NCBI RefSeq assembly: GCF_001594015.1
Contig: NZ_LTBC01000009.1
Location: 22,291 to 86,290 of the forward strand
DNA: 64,000 nucleotides
Origin: Moorella mulderi DSM 14980
GTDB lineage: Bacteria > Bacillota > DSM-521 > Neomoorellales > Neomoorellaceae
Direction of reading: 5' to 3'
The first letter of the stretch is position 1. Each line of letters starts with the position of its first letter. The notes beneath the pieces are model-generated. The model did no database searches, was not told the origin of the DNA, and worked only from the letters and a program-made list of their open reading frames with translations. Shown one piece after another: positions 9,967 to 18,015 of this stretch. The position numbers and the translations under genes were made by a program.

Positions 9967-12528
9967 ATGCCGGCCCCCTGCCCCTGGAGCCAGGCGCCGG
10001 GAGATGTTCTGGCCTGGCAGCAGGTAGACCCGGAGCAGGGTCTAAGTACCGCTGAAGCCCAGAGGCGCCTGAAAATTTATGGTCCCAACCGCACGCTGGC
10101 CCGTCCCGTCCTATCCTTCTGGCATATCTTTGCCGAAGAAATCCGCGAGCCCATGATCCTTTTACTCCTGGCGGTGGCTGCCGCCTATTTCCTCCTGGGA
10201 GAACTGGGGGAAGCCCTGGCCGTAACGGTCATTATCCTGGGTATCGTCTTCATTGAGGTAGGCACCGAGTTTCGCGCCAAGAAGGCTATTGCCGCCCTCC
10301 AGGACCTGAACGCCCCCACTACCCCGGTCCTGCGCCAGGGCAAAGTAGAGGCCATTAATACTGAAGACGTTGTCCCCGGCGATATCCTGGTGCTCCAGCC
10401 CGGCAACCGCGTGCCGGCCGACGCCCGCCTCCTGGTGAGCGCCGGACTAGCCGTCGATGAGTCCCCCCTTACCGGGGAATCCCTGCCGGTGGAAAAACAT
10501 ACCCGCCCCCTGGACCCGGCGACCCCCCTGCCCGACCGTCACAATATGGTTTATCAGGGTACGGTAATATCCCGGGGTGAAGGTCTGGCCTGCGTGGTAG
10601 CCACAGGTCTGGAGACCGAACTGGGGCGGATTGTTGGCCTTACGCGCCGGGCCCGTGAGCCCCGCACCCCCCTGCAGCAGTTCATGCGGGAACTGAGCCG
10701 GGTCCTGGCGCTAGTTGCCCTGGCTTTTGCCGTGCTTATCCCTTTCCTCCAGTTCCTGGTGGCCAGGGAACCCTGGCCCCGGGCGGTCCTCACCGGCCTG
10801 AGCCTGGCCTTTGCCACCATACCCGAAGAACTCCCCATCCTGGTGACCATGGTCCTGGGCCTGGGGTCTCTAAAGCTCGCCCGGGAAAAGGCCCTGGTCC
10901 GGCGCCTGCGAGCCGCTGAAACCCTGGGACACATCACCACCGTGGTCACCGACAAGACGGGTACCCTGACGGCCAACCGCCTCACCCTGGAAGCCCTCTG
11001 GCTGCCGGGGGAAGGAGAACTCCTGTCCCCTGCCCTGGCCCGGCAGGATAACGCGGCCGGTGAATTACTCCTGGCCGCCCTCCTGACCCAGAGCCCGGTT
11101 ACTGCCTTGGAAGCCTGTGACCCCCTGGAAAAGGCCCTGGCCGAAGGTGGAGGGCACCTGGACCTGCCCAGGGAAGAATTGCTGGCCTTTTACCCTTTAA
11201 ACCAGGAACAACGCTGGGTAGGGGCCCTGCGCGCTAGCCAGGCCGGGGCTACCCTATATGTCAAGGGAGCGGCGGAAGAAGTGCTGGCCATGTGTACCGG
11301 TCCCCCCACCCGCGAGGCTACCGCCGCCACCCTGGCGCAATTTGCCGGCCAAGGTAAGCGGGTCCTGGCAGTAGCCAGGCGCTTTTTCTCCAGCCAGGAC
11401 CTGCCGGCAGGGGCTGCTGCAGCCGGCCAGGACCTCACTTTCCTGGGATTTTTAATCTTTGCCGATTCCTTACGCCCTGAGGCTGCCGCGGCAGTGGCCG
11501 CCGTGCAGCGGGCCGGGATCAAGGTCTACCTGGCCACCGGCGACCACCCCGAGGCAGCCCGCAGTATTGCCCGCCAGGTAGGTATACCGGCAGAGAAATT
11601 ACTGGCCGGCGCCGAACTGGAGCAATTAAATCCGGAGGATTGGGATCCCTTTCTCCAGGAAACCCGTGTCCTGGCGCGCATAACACCGGAGCAGAAACTC
11701 CAGTTAGTCCAGGCCCTGCAGGCTAAAGGGGAAATAGTCGCCATGATCGGCGATGGTATTAATGATGCCCCGGCCCTGGCGGTGGCCCACGTGGGCCTGG
11801 CCATGGGCCGCCAGGGTACCGATGTCGCCCGGGAGGCCGCCGGCGTGGTTTTAAGCGACGACTGCTTTTCTACCCTGGCCACGGCCATCCGCCAGGGGCG
11901 GGGCCTCCTGGCGAACCTGCAAAAGTCGGTGCGCTATTACCTGGCAGTGAAGGTAGCCCTCATCGCCACCATGCTGGTACCTGCCGCCCTGGGGCAACCG
12001 GCTCCCTTTTCGCCCCTGATGATTATTCTCCTGGAACTGTTCATGGACCTGGCGGCCTCAACCGCCTTTGTCATCGAGCCCCCGGAGGAGCCTCTCATGG
12101 AACGCCCCCCGCGCCGGCCCGGCCGGCCCTTCCTGGACCGGCCCATGGTCCAGGTGATCTTTGCCGGAGGCCTGCTCCTGGCCCTGGCAGTAGGGCTGGC
12201 CTACCAGGGCCTCGAAGTCTGGTGGGGACCGGCCCCTGTACCTATAAGGCAAACTGCCGCCTTTGCCACCTGGATGCTGGGGCATGTCCTGCTGGCCTAC
12301 GCCTTAAGGACCCAGAGCCTGCCCCCTTACCGCCAGGGGTTCTTTAGCAACAGTGTCCTTAATCTCTGGGCCCTGGGGGCGGCAGCAGTAACACTGATGG
12401 CTGTCTACCTGACGCCCCTGCAAGCTGTCCTGGGTACCGGCACCCTACCCACCGGGGCTTGGGGGTTGGTGGCCGGGGCCGCCCTGCTGCCCGGCCTGGT
12501 GATGCTGCTCTACCGTCCTGGACATTGA
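9967..12528 (+). CDS. P-type cation-transporting ATPase
   Basis: Integral membrane ATPase of 853 aa with the P2-type layout: N-terminal cation-ATPase domain, actuator motif TGES, transmembrane helix 4 with IPEELPILVT, phosphorylation site DKTGTLT, nucleotide-binding domain, and hinge MIGDGINDAPALAVA. The PEEL in place of PEGL and LELFMDL in helix 6 differ from standard SERCA-like calcium pumps, so the ion is uncertain (Ca2+, Mn2+ or another divalent cation). The ATG at 9967 follows GGAGGG at 7 bases. It is coupled to the ChrB-N gene, suggesting metal-responsive efflux. Confidence 0.9.
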   Translation: MPAPCPWSQAPGDVLAWQQVDPEQGLSTAEAQRRLKIYGPNRTLARPVLSFWHIFAEEIREPMILLLLAVAAAYFLLGELGEALAVTVIILGIVFIEVGTEFRAKKAIAALQDLNAPTTPVLRQGKVEAINTEDVVPGDILVLQPGNRVPADARLLVSAGLAVDESPLTGESLPVEKHTRPLDPATPLPDRHNMVYQGTVISRGEGLACVVATGLETELGRIVGLTRRAREPRTPLQQFMRELSRVLALVALAFAVLIPFLQFLVAREPWPRAVLTGLSLAFATIPEELPILVTMVLGLGSLKLAREKALVRRLRAAETLGHITTVVTDKTGTLTANRLTLEALWLPGEGELLSPALARQDNAAGELLLAALLTQSPVTALEACDPLEKALAEGGGHLDLPREELLAFYPLNQEQRWVGALRASQAGATLYVKGAAEEVLAMCTGPPTREATAATLAQFAGQGKRVLAVARRFFSSQDLPAGAAAAGQDLTFLGFLIFADSLRPEAAAAVAAVQRAGIKVYLATGDHPEAARSIARQVGIPAEKLLAGAELEQLNPEDWDPFLQETRVLARITPEQKLQLVQALQAKGEIVAMIGDGINDAPALAVAHVGLAMGRQGTDVAREAAGVVLSDDCFSTLATAIRQGRGLLANLQKSVRYYLAVKVALIATMLVPAALGQPAPFSPLMIILLELFMDLAASTAFVIEPPEEPLMERPPRRPGRPFLDRPMVQVIFAGGLLLALAVGLAYQGLEVWWGPAPVPIRQTAAFATWMLGHVLLAYALRTQSLPPYRQGFFSNSVLNLWALGAAAVTLMAVYLTPLQAVLGTGTLPTGAWGLVAGAALLPGLVMLLYRPGH

Positions 12529-12606
12529 AGGGAGGTTTGCAGTAATAAGAACTGCCATTGCCCATCCCGCGAGATAATGGTACAATTGTATCAGGGAGGG
12601 ACAAAT

Positions 12607-13059
12607 ATGCCTGAAGAAGCCAGAAAAGAAATAGCTGCCGGGACAGATGAAATATTCTACCCTAGAGGTTTTGACCCATTCAATTACCTGGTCCAGCAGC
12701 TTAATAACATGGATGCACGCTTGGAAACCAGGTTTAGTAAGGTGGAAACCCGGTTTACCGAGTTAGAAAATGAATTTGAAAACCGCTTTACCGAGCTAGA
12801 GAGCAAATTTGAAAACCGGTTTACCGAGCTAGAGAACAAATTTGAAAACCGTTTTACCAGGCTAGAAAATGAAATTGGTACTATGCGGCAAGACATGGGC
12901 TCATTACGTGAAGAAATACATCGAGTACGCGAAGAAATGCATCGAGAGCTGCGCAGCGTTCAACGCTGGTCATTCGGTATCGTAGCAGGTGTTATTGTCG
13001 GATTCATAGGCGTCATTACCTCCCTCCTTGTTATTCTGGCCAGGCTGCCCCTAAACTAG
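12607..13059 (+). CDS. Coiled-coil protein with C-terminal membrane anchor
   Basis: Protein of 150 aa, family not recognised. After about 35 residues comes a coiled coil made of 11-residue repeats of the form FTELENEFENR, then a second helical stretch (REEIHRVREEMHREL) and one C-terminal transmembrane helix (about residues 120-143). It is probably a tail-anchored rod protein facing the cytoplasm. The ATG at 12607 follows GGGAGGG at 6 bases. Codon use is more AT-rich than in the neighbouring ATPase. Confidence 0.75.
   Translation: MPEEARKEIAAGTDEIFYPRGFDPFNYLVQQLNNMDARLETRFSKVETRFTELENEFENRFTELESKFENRFTELENKFENRFTRLENEIGTMRQDMGSLREEIHRVREEMHRELRSVQRWSFGIVAGVIVGFIGVITSLLVILARLPLN
12754..12885 (+). 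repeat. 33-bp in-frame tandem repeat, about four copies
   Basis: Copies begin at TTTACCGAG or a variant at 12754, 12787, 12820 and 12853, an exact 33-bp period encoding 11-residue coiled-coil units. The middle copies are nearly identical at DNA level, so the tract probably changes length by slippage. Confidence 0.9.
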
Positions 13060-13080
13060 CTCTGGTAATTAAGACGTTAC

Positions 13081-13110
13081 CCGCTCGGATGATTTCACCG
13101 GGCGGTTTTT
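13081..13110 (+). terminator. Rho-independent terminator
   Basis: CCGCTCGG (13081-13088) pairs with CCGGGCGG (13098-13105), followed by TTTTT; 22 bp after the coiled-coil gene stop. Confidence 0.8.
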
Positions 13111-13184
13111 GATTCTTACACTAAAAAGCCCGGGATTGACCCGGATTTCTGGAGGATTAATGCCTGCCAATCATTTTTAGAAGT

Positions 13185-13212
13185 TTAAGCCCGGGATTAA
13201 CCCCGGGCTTAA
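13185..13212 (-). terminator. Hairpin ending the aminotransferase transcript
   Basis: Arms TTAAGCCCGGG (13185-13195) and CCCGGGCTTAA (13202-13212) lie just past the aminotransferase stop. T-tract weak. Half of the same motif (AAGCCCGGGATT) also occurs near 13126. Confidence 0.55.
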
Positions 13213-13223
13213 GAGTGGCGGTT

Positions 13224-14414
13224 TTATTGCAATTCCCCGACAAAGGCTTTGAACCGCTCCAAGCCGGCTTCGATCTGGGTCATCGAGGTGGCATAGGAAA
13301 GGCGTAAGAATGGGTCGGCGCCAAAGGCAATGCCTGGGACCACGGCTACCTGGTATTCATTAAGGAGAACCGTGGCCACGTCGGTAGAACTGGCCAGCAC
13401 CTGGCCTCGGAAGCGGCGGCCAAATAGCTTGCCGATGTACGGGAAAACATAGAAGGCACCGCCGGGCTGGTTGCACATCACACCCGGCAGTTCCCTTAAT
13501 CCTGCCAGGATGCGGTTGCGGCGCTGTTCAAACTCGCAGCGCATTGCTTCCACCGGTTCCTGGCTGCCGGTCAGGGCGGCCACCGCCGCCTTCTGGGCTA
13601 TAGAAGTAGGGTTGGAAGTCGAGTGGCTCTGGAGGTCGGTCATGGCCGTGGCAACTGGCCGGGGAGCGGCGGCATAGCCAATCCGCCAGCCGGTCATGGC
13701 ATAGGTTTTGGACACGCCGTCGATCAGGATGGTGCGCTCTTTTATTTCCGGCCCCAGGGCGGCGATGCTGGTGTGGGTGAGACCATCATAGAGCAGGGCG
13801 GCATATATTTCATCGGAAATAACCATCAGGCCATGGGACAGGATTACTTCCGCCAGGGCTTCTAATTCGCTCCGGCTGTAGACCACCCCGGTGGGATTGC
13901 AGGGCGAATTGAGGATTAAGAGTTTGGTCCGGGGAGTCAGGGCTGCCTTCAGGGCCGCCGGGGTTAACTTGAAATCCGTAGTAGCATCGGTATTTACTAC
14001 CACCGGGACCCCGCCGGCCAGCTTAATTTGCTCGTAATAACTTACCCAGTAGGGGGCGCTAAGGATTACTTCATCACCTTCGTTAAGTAAGACCTGCATG
14101 GCGTTGTAAAGGGAGTGTTTGGCGCCGCACGATACCACTATGTTGGCAGGCTCATAGCTTAAACCCCGGACCTTCAGGCTGTCGCAGACTGCCTGGCGCA
14201 GTTCCGGGATCCCGGCCACGGGCGTGTAACGGGTAAAGCCGGCCTTTAAGGCGTCAATGGCTGCTTGCTTGATATGTTCGGGCGTGTCGAAATCAGGCTC
14301 GCCGGCACTGAAATTGATTACCTGAATACCTTTAGCCTTCATGGCTTTGGCCTGGGCATCTATAGCCAGGGTAGGGGATGGGCTGATGCCGGCAGCCCTC
14401 CGGGCAATTTCCAC
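13224..14414 (-). CDS. Aspartate aminotransferase, PLP class I
   Basis: Enzyme of 396 aa that transfers the amino group of aspartate to 2-oxoglutarate, or accepts related amino acids. Visible features: ISPSPTLAIDAQAKAMKAKG at the start, substrate-side FSAGEPDFDTPEHI, the PLP-lysine motif VSKTYAMTGWRIG, and a C-terminal arginine in RLSYATS. The GTG at 14414 is chosen because GGAGGG stands 7 bases upstream and the protein then begins like its family; the open frame to 14516 adds residues with no family match. Confidence 0.9.
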   Translation of the reverse strand: MEIARRAAGISPSPTLAIDAQAKAMKAKGIQVINFSAGEPDFDTPEHIKQAAIDALKAGFTRYTPVAGIPELRQAVCDSLKVRGLSYEPANIVVSCGAKHSLYNAMQVLLNEGDEVILSAPYWVSYYEQIKLAGGVPVVVNTDATTDFKLTPAALKAALTPRTKLLILNSPCNPTGVVYSRSELEALAEVILSHGLMVISDEIYAALLYDGLTHTSIAALGPEIKERTILIDGVSKTYAMTGWRIGYAAAPRPVATAMTDLQSHSTSNPTSIAQKAAVAALTGSQEPVEAMRCEFEQRRNRILAGLRELPGVMCNQPGGAFYVFPYIGKLFGRRFRGQVLASSTDVATVLLNEYQVAVVPGIAFGADPFLRLSYATSMTQIEAGLERFKAFVGELQ

Positions 14415-14499
14415 TATAAATCCCTCCAGCGTTAATGATATTTTTATTATTTCTCTTGCTGCTGATTTTGTAAAGGTTTTGGGAGGGATGTACACAGTA

Positions 14500-15276
14500 T
14501 TATACGCTAGGAGCAACTATCCTGTTGACAAGGCTTCCTACTTCCTCCACCCTGATCTCGATGGTATCACCCACTTGCATGGGGCCCACTCCTTCGGGTG
14601 TGCCGGTCAGGATGATATCCCCTGGTAAAAGGGTCATCACCTGGGAAATAAAACTCACCAGGAAGGGCACACAAAAGATCATCTGGGAGGTACGGCCGTC
14701 CTGCTTTAGCTCGCCGTTTAAAAAAGACTGGACACGAAGGTCAGCAACGTCTATCCCTCGAACGATATAAGGCCCGATGGGTAGAAAAGTATCGAAACCC
14801 TTAGACCTGGTCCACTGGCCGTCTTTCTGCTGCAGGTCCCGGGCCGTAACGTCATTCCCTACGGTATAGCCAAAAATATACTCCTCAGCTTCTTCTTCCT
14901 TAACATTATGGGCCTCGCGGCCGATGACAACGGCCAGCTCGGCTTCGTAATCAAGGCGTTTGACCATGGGCCAGTAAATTATGTTTGCATTTGGACCAAT
15001 AACGCTTGTCGGCGGTTTGATAAAGATGACCGGGTCTTCCGGCACCTTCTCGGCCATTTCCGCAGCATGGCTGCGGTAGTTCAACCCCACGCAAACAGCC
15101 TTGCCGGGCCGGCAGGGAGCCAGGAGCGTGACTTCGTTCAAATTGAAGCGCCGGCCGTTTTCGCGGTACGCCCCGAAAATATCGCCTTCCAGGGCGATAA
15201 TCGTCTCTCCATCCAGGCGGCCGTAAAAGGTTTCTTCCCCTGCGGCAAAGCGCACAAATTTCTCGACTTTTACCAT
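14500..15276 (-). CDS. Fumarylacetoacetate hydrolase family protein
   Basis: Enzyme of 258 aa of the FAH superfamily, which hydrolyses or decarboxylates beta-keto acids with a divalent metal. Characteristic stretches are CVGLNYRSHAAEM, the metal-binding DYEAELAVVIGR, GYTVGNDVTARDLQ, KGFDTFLPIGPY and LTGTPEGVGPM. Members act as acylpyruvases or oxaloacetate decarboxylases; the substrate cannot be told here. The ATG at 15276 follows AAGGAGG at 7 bases. Confidence 0.9.
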   Translation of the reverse strand: MVKVEKFVRFAAGEETFYGRLDGETIIALEGDIFGAYRENGRRFNLNEVTLLAPCRPGKAVCVGLNYRSHAAEMAEKVPEDPVIFIKPPTSVIGPNANIIYWPMVKRLDYEAELAVVIGREAHNVKEEEAEEYIFGYTVGNDVTARDLQQKDGQWTRSKGFDTFLPIGPYIVRGIDVADLRVQSFLNGELKQDGRTSQMIFCVPFLVSFISQVMTLLPGDIILTGTPEGVGPMQVGDTIEIRVEEVGSLVNRIVAPSV

Positions 15277-15488
15277 GACTTTGCCTCCTTCTGCCCTTTT
15301 ATGCCAATAAAATGTTCCCGGGCCTAAGTTTATTTAGTTCAAGCTCCGAAGATAAAATCCTCCTGGCTTTTAAAATAAAATTGCCGGAAATCCCGTTTAT
15401 TATCCCGTTCAGGGAAAGGGATTATTTCATCAGCCCGGGGAATAATAAAAAAACAGTATGATTTTAAATAAGGAAGGGAGGTTTTCCT

Positions 15489-15698
15489 TTGCACGTTAAA
15501 GTAGTAGAACTGGTGGGCGAATCGCCCCATAACTGGAAGGATGCCGTCGAGCAAGCCGTGGCTGAAGCCAGCCGGGAGATCCGGAACATTTCTGGGGTGG
15601 AGGTATATAACCTAACGGCCAACGTTGAGGACGGTAAGCTAACCGAGTTTAAAGCTAACGTGAAAATCGCTTACGCCGACCATAGCGCCGATCTATAA
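15489..15698 (+). CDS. Dodecin family flavin-binding protein
   Basis: Small protein of 69 aa matching dodecin: HVKVVELVGESPHNWKDAVE followed by a strand-rich half with the pattern ISGVEVYNLTANVEDGKLTEF. Dodecins form hollow dodecamers that sequester flavins or CoA. The start is TTG at 15489, with AGGGAGG 7 bases before it; no ATG fits. Stands alone between two minus-strand genes. Confidence 0.9.
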   Translation: MHVKVVELVGESPHNWKDAVEQAVAEASREIRNISGVEVYNLTANVEDGKLTEFKANVKIAYADHSADL

Positions 15699-15705
15699 TA
15701 AATGT

Positions 15706-15729
15706 AAGCCCCGGGAATCGCCGGGGCTT
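15706..15729. terminator. Bidirectional hairpin between dodecin and HepT
   Basis: AAGCCCCGG (15706-15714) pairs with CCGGGGCTT (15721-15729) between converging genes. T-tract weak in both directions. Confidence 0.55.
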
Positions 15730-15737
15730 CATATTAG

Positions 15738-16160
15738 CTAAAAACTCCAACCTATGTACTTGATAACGTATCGAGCAAATTGACGGAAATCATCCAAGTG
15801 ATTTTTCATGATATCTGCCACCTTTTCCATATCTACCTTGCCGTATTCATGTACCAGAATATTTCTAAAGCCCGCCATACCGGAAATATCCCGGGCAAAC
15901 TTTTCAGGTAAAACCCCTAGCTTTGCCAGTTCTCCGAAAATGTCGCTATATTCGTCTACAGTAATTCCTTCCTCGGCCAGGATATGAGTACCAATATCTA
16001 GTACCACCTGGATGCTAAGTTGCAAACCATGTTCCACTATCCAGGCCAAGTCCAGATCTTGCTCCAGCTCAAGGGCCTTTGCATTCTTGTGTTTCTCCAA
16101 CTGTCTCAAATAACGTTCCAGTTGTTGAAGTTTTTGTTGAACAACACCTGCATCAACCAC
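15738..16160 (-). CDS. hepT: HepT-like HEPN toxin (DUF86)
   Basis: Protein of 140 aa with the HEPN ribonuclease motif R-x4-H-x-Y visible as RNILVHEY near residue 104. It is partnered with the upstream MntA nucleotidyltransferase, the known antitoxin that adenylylates HepT near this motif to silence it. The GTG at 16160 follows GGAGG at 8 bases and overlaps the mntA stop by 8 bp, showing coupled translation. Confidence 0.88.
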   Translation of the reverse strand: MVDAGVVQQKLQQLERYLRQLEKHKNAKALELEQDLDLAWIVEHGLQLSIQVVLDIGTHILAEEGITVDEYSDIFGELAKLGVLPEKFARDISGMAGFRNILVHEYGKVDMEKVADIMKNHLDDFRQFARYVIKYIGWSF

Positions 16161-16599
16161 TACCTGTACCTCCGAAGCGCCCCTCGGCCAGCCTTTTCAG
16201 CATATACTGTTTCTGAAGCCTTAACACAGGCTGGAAATCCAAATAAGCGCATAGCGTTTTTTCATGAAAGCGAATGCGGGCCCTGCTATCGCGGCAGAAA
16301 AGGATTTTGCCATCACGTATAACGCGAAAACGTAGAACTAAAGGCGCTTCATTGAGGATAACTAAATCCAGGGGCTGCCGGAGCTGCTGCCTCATGGTGA
16401 TCAACAAATCACTTCTATAACCATAAGGTCCGCTCGGTGGTATTCGCTTTTCATCTAGATAAATAGCAACGTCCACATCACTAAGCTTATGCGCCTTTCC
16501 CCGGGCGTAGGAACCAAAGAGATAAGCAAACTTAATTTCTTCTCTCTTTATAAGGGCCTCCCGCAAGCGTTCTGCCAGAGAAAGGAGAGTATCCTCCAT
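16153..16599 (-). CDS. mntA: MntA-like nucleotidyltransferase antitoxin
   Basis: Protein of 148 aa with the minimal nucleotidyltransferase signature GSYARGKAHKLSDVDVAIY (G-S-x10-D-x-D). In MntA-HepT systems this enzyme adds AMP to the toxin. A C-terminal extension of about 40 residues continues past the usual domain end. The ATG at 16599 follows GGTGAG closely. Order antitoxin then toxin, with overlap, is the standard arrangement. Confidence 0.87.
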   Translation of the reverse strand: MEDTLLSLAERLREALIKREEIKFAYLFGSYARGKAHKLSDVDVAIYLDEKRIPPSGPYGYRSDLLITMRQQLRQPLDLVILNEAPLVLRFRVIRDGKILFCRDSRARIRFHEKTLCAYLDFQPVLRLQKQYMLKRLAEGRFGGTGSG

Positions 16600-16683
16600 G
16601 AGCTCACCACTTCTATGCCACTATTATCTTCCACTACGGGTATATTATACCATTGGCCTTCCTGGCTGTCGAGCAATTTATCT

Positions 16684-17079
16684 CTATCCCTCCCACACCT
16701 TGATATGCACCTTGCGCCGGCGGGGACCGTCGAATTCGCAGAAATAAATGCCCTGCCAGGTACCGAGCACCAGGTTGCCGTTATATACAATCACCGTCTG
16801 GCTGCTGCCCATGAGGGAGGCTTTGATGTGAGCCGGCGAGTTGCCTTCGCCGTGGCGGTAACCTCCTGCCGGAACAATTCTGGCCAGAGCCGCCAGGATA
16901 TCGGCTACCACATCCGGGTCGGCATTTTCATTTATGGTCACCCCGGCCGTCGTGTGGGGTACGTAGACCATACAGAGGCCTTCCTTTACGCCTGCCTGCT
17001 GTACTGCCCTGGCTGCCAGGTGGGTAATATCAACCATGGCCTCTTTGCTTGGCGTCTGGAGATCAAAGGTAAAAAGCAT
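16684..17079 (-). CDS. YjbQ family (UPF0047) protein
   Basis: Protein of 131 aa of the YjbQ family, some members of which have weak thiamine-phosphate synthase activity. Family marks are VPHTTAGVTINENADPDV, the histidine motif YRHGEGNSPAHIKASLMG, and GTWQGIYFCEFDGPR. The ATG at 17079 is chosen: AGGAGGAAGG is upstream and the protein then begins as in the family. The longer frame to 17166 adds 29 unlikely residues. Confidence 0.88.
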   Translation of the reverse strand: MLFTFDLQTPSKEAMVDITHLAARAVQQAGVKEGLCMVYVPHTTAGVTINENADPDVVADILAALARIVPAGGYRHGEGNSPAHIKASLMGSSQTVIVYNGNLVLGTWQGIYFCEFDGPRRRKVHIKVWEG

Positions 17080-17194
17080 CCTGTCCTTCCTCCTGAAAAT
17101 TGCTGCCGGAAACCATGCCGTCTTTTTCTTAAGGGCCTGATTCCCAGCCCGCACCCCCATCGCCACTATCTAGGTCAACCCAGGTTTTGTTGCC

Positions 17195-17875
17195 CTATAG
17201 TACGGCCCGCCGGTAGCCTTTAAGGGCCCGGGCTTCCTCAAGGTAATTATAAATGGTATATTTAGAAACTGCCAAGGCCTGGGCGACGACATCCACTGCC
17301 CCCTTGACCAGGAAAACACCCCGGTCATCGAGCATTTCCACGGCCTTAACTTTTTCTTCCTTGGTCATGACCGGTACCGGTTTGCCAAGTTCCTGCAGGA
17401 CGCTTTCCACCACGTTATCAACCACTTCGTTAATGTCCTGGGCAAATTGCTCCTGGGTTCGTTCAAAGCCTGCGTCAGCCAGGTCCTTTAGCTGGCAGAA
17501 GTCCTCCAGTATATTTTTAGCGAGCTGGAACTCCGTAAGATCAAAGTTAATACACAGGCAACCAATAATCTTACCGCTGTTATCACGGATAAATATGGTG
17601 GATGATTTCAAGACCTTACCGTCCTTAGTCCGGTTAAGATAACCGATTAAATCCTTGGTGGCGTCGCCGTAACGTTGCAGGGCTTCCAGCACCAGGTTGG
17701 TAACCGGGGCGCCGATTTCTCTATTAGTCACCGATCCGGCTTTGAAAATAAGGGAACTGGACGGCTCGCTGAGATCATGAAGAACAACTTCGCAATTTTT
17801 ACCAAAGGTTGCTGCTATGCCCTCGGCTACAGGCTTCATCGCCTCTAATGCTGGATGGATTGGGCTTGCCGCCAT
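17195..17875 (-). CDS. YheO-type PAS/HTH transcriptional regulator
   Basis: DNA-binding protein of 226 aa. The N-terminal half is a YheO-like PAS domain (TFGKNCEVVLHDLS, and IIGCLCINFDLTEFQ). The C-terminal 60 residues form a helix-turn-helix (GAVDVVAQALAVSKYTIYNYL). Relatives such as DauR control amino-acid catabolism genes. It lies downstream of the 18-28 kb catabolic cluster but has its own promoter; control of that cluster is a reasonable guess, not shown. ATG follows AAGGAGG at 6 bases. Confidence 0.88.
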   Translation of the reverse strand: MAASPIHPALEAMKPVAEGIAATFGKNCEVVLHDLSEPSSSLIFKAGSVTNREIGAPVTNLVLEALQRYGDATKDLIGYLNRTKDGKVLKSSTIFIRDNSGKIIGCLCINFDLTEFQLAKNILEDFCQLKDLADAGFERTQEQFAQDINEVVDNVVESVLQELGKPVPVMTKEEKVKAVEMLDDRGVFLVKGAVDVVAQALAVSKYTIYNYLEEARALKGYRRAVL

Positions 17876-17907
17876 AGTCAGCCTCCTTGCTAAGCTTTAT
17901 GAAAAGT

Positions 17908-17936
17908 ATTATACACTAAAATTAATCATTTGTTGA
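17908..17936 (-). promoter_or_regulatory. Promoter of the YheO-type regulator
   Basis: Minus strand: TCAACA (17936-17931), 17-bp AT-rich spacer, TATAAT (17913-17908), about 33 bp before the start codon. Confidence 0.6.
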
Positions 17937-18015
17937 TTTAACGTCAAGAATTGCTCCCGTCATGGACAGGTGAGAACAATATCCGTGGTTATCGAGGATG
18001 GTTCAACACCGGCAT

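Noticed and set aside
15339..15554. 71-aa minus-strand frame overlapping the dodecin start
   Set aside because: Lies in AT-rich promoter DNA, overlaps a recognised gene, and has no family match.
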